Assembly: GCA_041675005.1 (NCBI GenBank)
Contig: JBAYUQ010000003.1
Span: 1-64,000 of the forward strand
Reading direction: 5' to 3'
Source of the DNA: PGYR01 sp041675005
GTDB lineage: Bacteria > Bacteroidota > Ignavibacteria > Kapaibacteriales > UBA2268
DNA: 64,000 nucleotides
In this document: piece by piece, positions 60,920 through 64,000 of the stretch
Position numbering within the stretch: the stretch's first letter is position 1
Layout: every line of letters begins with the position of its first letter
Made by a program: the position numbers and the translations under genes
Notes under the pieces: generated by a model
Database searches by the model: none
What the model was told of the DNA's origin: nothing
The model's input: only the letters and a program-made list of their open reading frames with translations

Positions 60920-62011
60920 TTAACCTTTATAAGTATATCCAAGTGATTGGTCTAACTCTTCCGGTAGCTCTGGTAAATCGGAGCGAGGGATAAGCAGTGT
61001 AGATACATTGTGCAAATCACGGAATATGTGGTGTTCATCAGCTGTTTTTTTCAAGTAGCCGTGTCCAGATGACCCACCAGTACCCATCTTACGTCCAAGC
61101 ATACGCAATACCATCTGCGAGTGACGGAATCGCCACATGATGAATGATTCGTCTATTTCTATTATCTTGTTCAGTATGCTATATGGTATCCTTAGTATAG
61201 GTTTATCGCGATAAAGGTTTATAAGCAATGCCGCTTTTGTCGCTTTGAAAGAGAGTCGCACTTCGCCATTCTTTATCATTTCGTGATGCTTATCTTTATC
61301 CATCGCATTTACTATGTACTCTTGTTGCATATCGAGCATCTTGATTCTACCTTCTTTTTCTTTTTCGGTTATGTACTCAGTATCAAGTATTGCTTTTCGT
61401 TCTCTTTCGGTCATATTGCTAACAGCTTCTACATATTTTTCTGAGAATTTGAAGTCGTTAAACTTCATAAATGGGGTGCGTTCTAACCATTTTTCTAGTA
61501 TATCGAACATAGAAAGTGAATTTTCCAAATCCATAAGCTCTTTTTGCTGATCTTCATTGAATGGCGATTTGTAATCATAGTTACCGTAAGTAATACGCTG
61601 AGTAGAAGGTAGCCCGAGCATTGCCTCTACCTTGCGGAATTGGAAACTCTGGAAACCAGACGCAGGTATCAAATAATTACGGAAGTCAAGGAAATCGAGA
61701 GGAGTAAGTGTTTCCAGCACTTCTATTTGGTCTATAAGCAGCTTTTGTATTTCGTGAATCCTCGAAAGCTTAGCTAAGGCCTCGCCAAGTTGGTATTCGG
61801 GTACTGGGTCTTGCGATAGAGTATTAGCCACTAATTTCAGATCGTGGATTATCTGTTTGAACCATAGCTCATACACTTGATGTATGATGATGAATAGCAT
61901 CTCATCGTGAGCGGGCTCGCCCAACTCTTCACTTCGTAAGGTTTGAGCGCCTAGTATCTTATCTAAGGCAAGGTATTCGTTGTAGTGTACCGAAGCGTAT
62001 TTTTCTGTCAT
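60920..62011 (-). CDS. kynA: Tryptophan 2,3-dioxygenase
   Basis: 363 residues. A haem enzyme opening the indole ring of tryptophan to N-formylkynurenine, the first step of the kynurenine pathway. Family blocks: ELGEPAHDEMLFIIIHQVYE and LWFKQIIHDL near the N-terminus (the distal His lies here), YLIPASGFQSFQFRKVEAML, the proximal haem His in MWRFRHSQMVLRMLG, and the substrate loop GTGGSSGHGYLKKT. The usual partners (formamidase, kynureninase) are not adjacent. Confidence 0.95.
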   Translation of the reverse strand: MTEKYASVHYNEYLALDKILGAQTLRSEELGEPAHDEMLFIIIHQVYELWFKQIIHDLKLVANTLSQDPVPEYQLGEALAKLSRIHEIQKLLIDQIEVLETLTPLDFLDFRNYLIPASGFQSFQFRKVEAMLGLPSTQRITYGNYDYKSPFNEDQQKELMDLENSLSMFDILEKWLERTPFMKFNDFKFSEKYVEAVSNMTERERKAILDTEYITEKEKEGRIKMLDMQQEYIVNAMDKDKHHEMIKNGEVRLSFKATKAALLINLYRDKPILRIPYSILNKIIEIDESFIMWRFRHSQMVLRMLGRKMGTGGSSGHGYLKKTADEHHIFRDLHNVSTLLIPRSDLPELPEELDQSLGYTYKG

Positions 62012-62202
62012 TTTTCACTTTTCCTATTATTGTAATAATCAATCAAGATAAATTAATAATAATATCCATAATAGGGAAATAAGAATCTTAAGTCTGTTAT
62101 CCAAACCCCAAAAAAAATAATTACAGTTAACGAGGTTACCCCCCGTGCTGAGCAAATTTATATAATGCTAATCTAATAGCGGAGCCAATGTAAAGAGTCT
62201 TG

Positions 62203-62242
62203 GAAAAAAAATCCAATAAAAGCCCCGAGCAGGAGCTTTTAT
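62203..62242 (-). terminator. Rho-independent terminator of the cysteine synthase/CBS gene
   Basis: On the minus strand ATAAAAGC / GCTTTTAT (8-bp core stem, possibly extended by inner G-C pairs) is followed by GGATTTTTTTT. It lies 55 bases beyond the stop. Confidence 0.75.
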
Positions 62243-62296
62243 TTCGAATACGTAGTAAGAGAATATTTGGAATCCTCGTTAGCACCGAGCCCAAAT

Positions 62297-63673
62297 TTAC
62301 GCCTCGGCGATGTAGTTTACCAAATCGGAGTAAGTGACAATCGAGACAATATTGTTTTCGTTATCCGACACAAAAACTGTTTTGCCTTGAGTTAGTTTTT
62401 CTTGAATACTTTGCAATGGTGTGTCTTGTTGCACTATTTCGAAATCGTTAGACATCACTAGATTAATATTATCTTCTAGGTCTAATGAACCATCGAAAAG
62501 TGGAGTTGATAATTTACTTTCGCTGATATAGCCGACCAGTGTATCACCTTTGAATACAGGCAATTGTGATATATCACTAGCGTTCATTATATCGATAGCT
62601 GTACCTATGTTCTTGTCATCTTGCATTTTTATTAGTTTAGTCGAAGTGCCGGTATGATGAAGCATTTCTCCAACTGTGATGTTATATGGGCTATCACTAT
62701 ATCCGCCATCTTTCATCCATTGGTCGTTGAAAATCTTGCCAGTATATCTGTTACCAGAGTCGGGTAATATAACCAATATTTTCTTCGGTGTGTCCAAACT
62801 TTCAGCATAGCGAATAGCACCTACTACGGCTGCTCCGCTACTACCACCAGCGTATATACCTTCCTCAGTTAGTAAACGGCGAGTCATCACGAATGATTCC
62901 TTATCGTCTATCATCACGAAGTCATCTATTACACTGAAATCAAGATTATCAGGAAATATATCTTCGCCAATTCCTTCTAATACATAGCCGTGTGCTTCTA
63001 TTACTTCGCCTGTCTTCCAGAACGGGGCTAGTATAGAACCTTCTATATCGACACCAACTATTTTCACATCGGGCATAACAGATTTCAGATACTTACCTGT
63101 CCCAGTGATCGTACCACCAGTACCTACGCCACACATAAACACATCAAAATCACCACCAGTTTGGTCGAATATCTCAGGTCCAGTTGAGCGGAAGTGAGCT
63201 TCTTGATTATCCAAATTATAGTACTGATTCGCGTAGAATGAATTTGGAGTAGTCTCTGCAATTCTCTTTGCTACGCTATAGTATGATCGTGGGTCTTCTG
63301 GTGCTACGTTAGTAGGGGTTACTACTACTTTAGCTCCAAAAGCACGGAGGTTGTTGATTTTTTCTATAGACTGTTTATCTGGTAATACGAATATACATTT
63401 GAACCCATGCACAGCTGCATACATAGCCAAACCAACTCCAGTATTACCTGAAGTCCCTTCTACTATAGTACCACCCGGTTTTAGGTCGCCTCGCTCTATC
63501 GCTTGTTCGATTATATGTTTGGCAATACGTTCTTTGATTGAGCCACCTGGGTTCATATACTCTAACTTTACGTATATGTCGGATTCCACATTAGCTGCTA
63601 CTTTGTTCAGTCGAACAATAGGCGTATTACCGATTACATCTATTACATTTTGATTGAATTTATTCATTGACAT
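62297..63673 (-). CDS. Cystathionine beta-synthase / cysteine synthase with C-terminal CBS domains
   Basis: 458 residues. A fold-type II PLP enzyme: PLP Lys in YMNPGGSIKERIAKH (~residue 47), EGTSGNTGVGLAMYAA, phosphate loop GTGGTITGTGKYLK, and GSSGAAVVGAI. The last ~125 residues form a CBS-domain pair (IGTAIDIMNASDISQLPVFK, VQQDTPLQSIQEKLTQGKTV), a regulatory adenosyl-ligand module. It joins serine or O-acetylserine with homocysteine or sulfide; the CBS tail favours cystathionine beta-synthase, but the two activities cannot be separated by eye. Met3 is an alternative start. Confidence 0.9.
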   Translation of the reverse strand: MSMNKFNQNVIDVIGNTPIVRLNKVAANVESDIYVKLEYMNPGGSIKERIAKHIIEQAIERGDLKPGGTIVEGTSGNTGVGLAMYAAVHGFKCIFVLPDKQSIEKINNLRAFGAKVVVTPTNVAPEDPRSYYSVAKRIAETTPNSFYANQYYNLDNQEAHFRSTGPEIFDQTGGDFDVFMCGVGTGGTITGTGKYLKSVMPDVKIVGVDIEGSILAPFWKTGEVIEAHGYVLEGIGEDIFPDNLDFSVIDDFVMIDDKESFVMTRRLLTEEGIYAGGSSGAAVVGAIRYAESLDTPKKILVILPDSGNRYTGKIFNDQWMKDGGYSDSPYNITVGEMLHHTGTSTKLIKMQDDKNIGTAIDIMNASDISQLPVFKGDTLVGYISESKLSTPLFDGSLDLEDNINLVMSNDFEIVQQDTPLQSIQEKLTQGKTVFVSDNENNIVSIVTYSDLVNYIAEA

Positions 63674-63762
63674 TGTCTTATTCTTCTTTGTTTTAATATA
63701 GAGTCACAAAATTAAATAATAATATAGATTTAACCTATTGGGACTAATTCAAAGAATTGTAA

Positions 63763-63899
63763 ATAGTATTTAGATTTATTATTTTAGAACTGGCTGATGA
63801 TTTAGAAGATGTACGTCTATATGATAAAGCAAAAAAGGACACCAGGTATTTCGAGAAGCTGAAGAAGTTTTCAAAGAAATAGAAAGCATTGGACGATAG
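63763..63899 (+). pseudogene. Frame-broken antitoxin-like relic
   Basis: No start codon. One frame reads LELADDLEDVRLYDKAKKD, typical of the C-terminal half of Phd/RelB-type antitoxins. After base ~63840 the similarity appears to continue in other frames (TPGIS, then REAEEVFKEIESIG ending at TAG 63897-63899). This suggests two small frameshifts in a dead gene. No toxin gene is beside it. A weak call based on pattern only. Confidence 0.35.
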
Positions 63900-63956
63900 A
63901 AATATCCTAAAAAAGCAGTATATTGTAAAATAATTTCAACCAAAAAATGATATACA

Positions 63957-64000
63957 ATGTCTGATAACATGCCTTGCCCGAAATGCAATTACGAATACAC
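63957..64000 (+). CDS. Start of a PhnA/YjdM-type zinc-ribbon protein (runs off the window)
   Basis: Only 14 full codons are present: MSDNMPCPKCNYEY. The CPKCxxEY zinc knuckle directly after the initiator Met is the hallmark N-terminus of the YjdM/PhnA family (once linked to phosphonate use, true role unclear). The call rests on this short motif alone. Confidence 0.6.
   Translation, partial: MSDNMPCPKCNYEY

Noticed and set aside
63779..63988. Minus-strand 69-codon frame at the window end
   Set aside because: It overlaps the PhnA-type start and the antitoxin-like relic, and has no recognisable features.

Overview
The window is a stretch of an A+T-rich chromosome from a Gram-negative bacterium of the Bacteroidota/Chlorobiota (FCB) group. 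Three things point there. Secreted proteins end in type IX secretion (T9SS) sorting domains (ends of the genes at 2-430, 27926-30829 and 34299-35753). Several genes and the tRNA have Bacteroidota-type promoters with a TAnnTTTG -7 box. Outer-membrane lipoproteins and beta-barrels are common. I cannot name a genus; an uncultured Kapabacteria/Ignavibacteria-like lineage is a reasonable guess. There are no rRNAs, prophage, CRISPR array or intact insertion sequence. There is one tRNA (Thr, UGU).

Layout. 1-8.4 kb: the tail of a T9SS-exported protein, a truncated secreted gene, then a minus-strand run lon-dapD-small membrane gene-MEMO, ilvE, and an M49-like metallopeptidase lipoprotein. 8.5-16 kb: a secreted metallophosphoesterase, an aminotransferase, dapB, an ECF sigma factor overlapping a membrane anti-sigma protein with an unusual C-terminal beta-rich domain, and two tandem paralogous secreted proteins. 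16-21.2 kb: a plus-strand housekeeping run cysS-DUF2520-uppP-cyclophilin-engB-gmhA-tRNA-Thr. 21.4-27 kb: minus-strand envelope genes (LolA-like protein plus ABC-2 exporter, VWA-OmpA lipoprotein, O-methyltransferase, MCE/MlaD protein). 27-27.9 kb: a gene-free island of degenerate repeats. 27.9-36.3 kb: a T9SS metallopeptidase, small membrane proteins, uvrC, an SDR and a T9SS protein. 36.3-41.1 kb: dnaX, bcp, a tatD gene fused to an outer-membrane-like protein, and an Nramp-like transporter. 41.2-45 kb: a single-chain restriction-modification enzyme followed by the relic of a second one. 45-47.7 kb: a GT-C-like membrane protein and anmK. 48.1-54 kb: a cbb3 oxidase locus (ccoS, fused ccoNO, ccoQ, one-heme ccoP, ccoG, ccoH, a TauE/SafE-like protein). 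54-64 kb: an MscS-like protein, lipoproteins, a STAND-like ATPase, hslVU, a third copy of the secreted paralogue family, tryptophan 2,3-dioxygenase, a CBS-domain cysteine synthase/cystathionine beta-synthase, an antitoxin-like relic, and the start of a PhnA/YjdM-type gene.

How the genes work together. The identifiable biology is lysine/diaminopimelate and branched-chain amino-acid synthesis, protein quality control (Lon, HslVU), envelope biogenesis and microaerobic respiration. The most interesting items are: an A10 run in dnaX just after the conserved ATPase domains, with stops in both shifted frames, plus loss of the DnaX zinc cysteines; an anti-sigma protein that could reach from cytoplasm towards the outer membrane; an in-frame TatD/secreted-barrel fusion whose junction doubles as a signal peptide; a restriction-modification gene followed by the tail of another; and a three-member family of secreted proteins with near-identical terminators after two of them.
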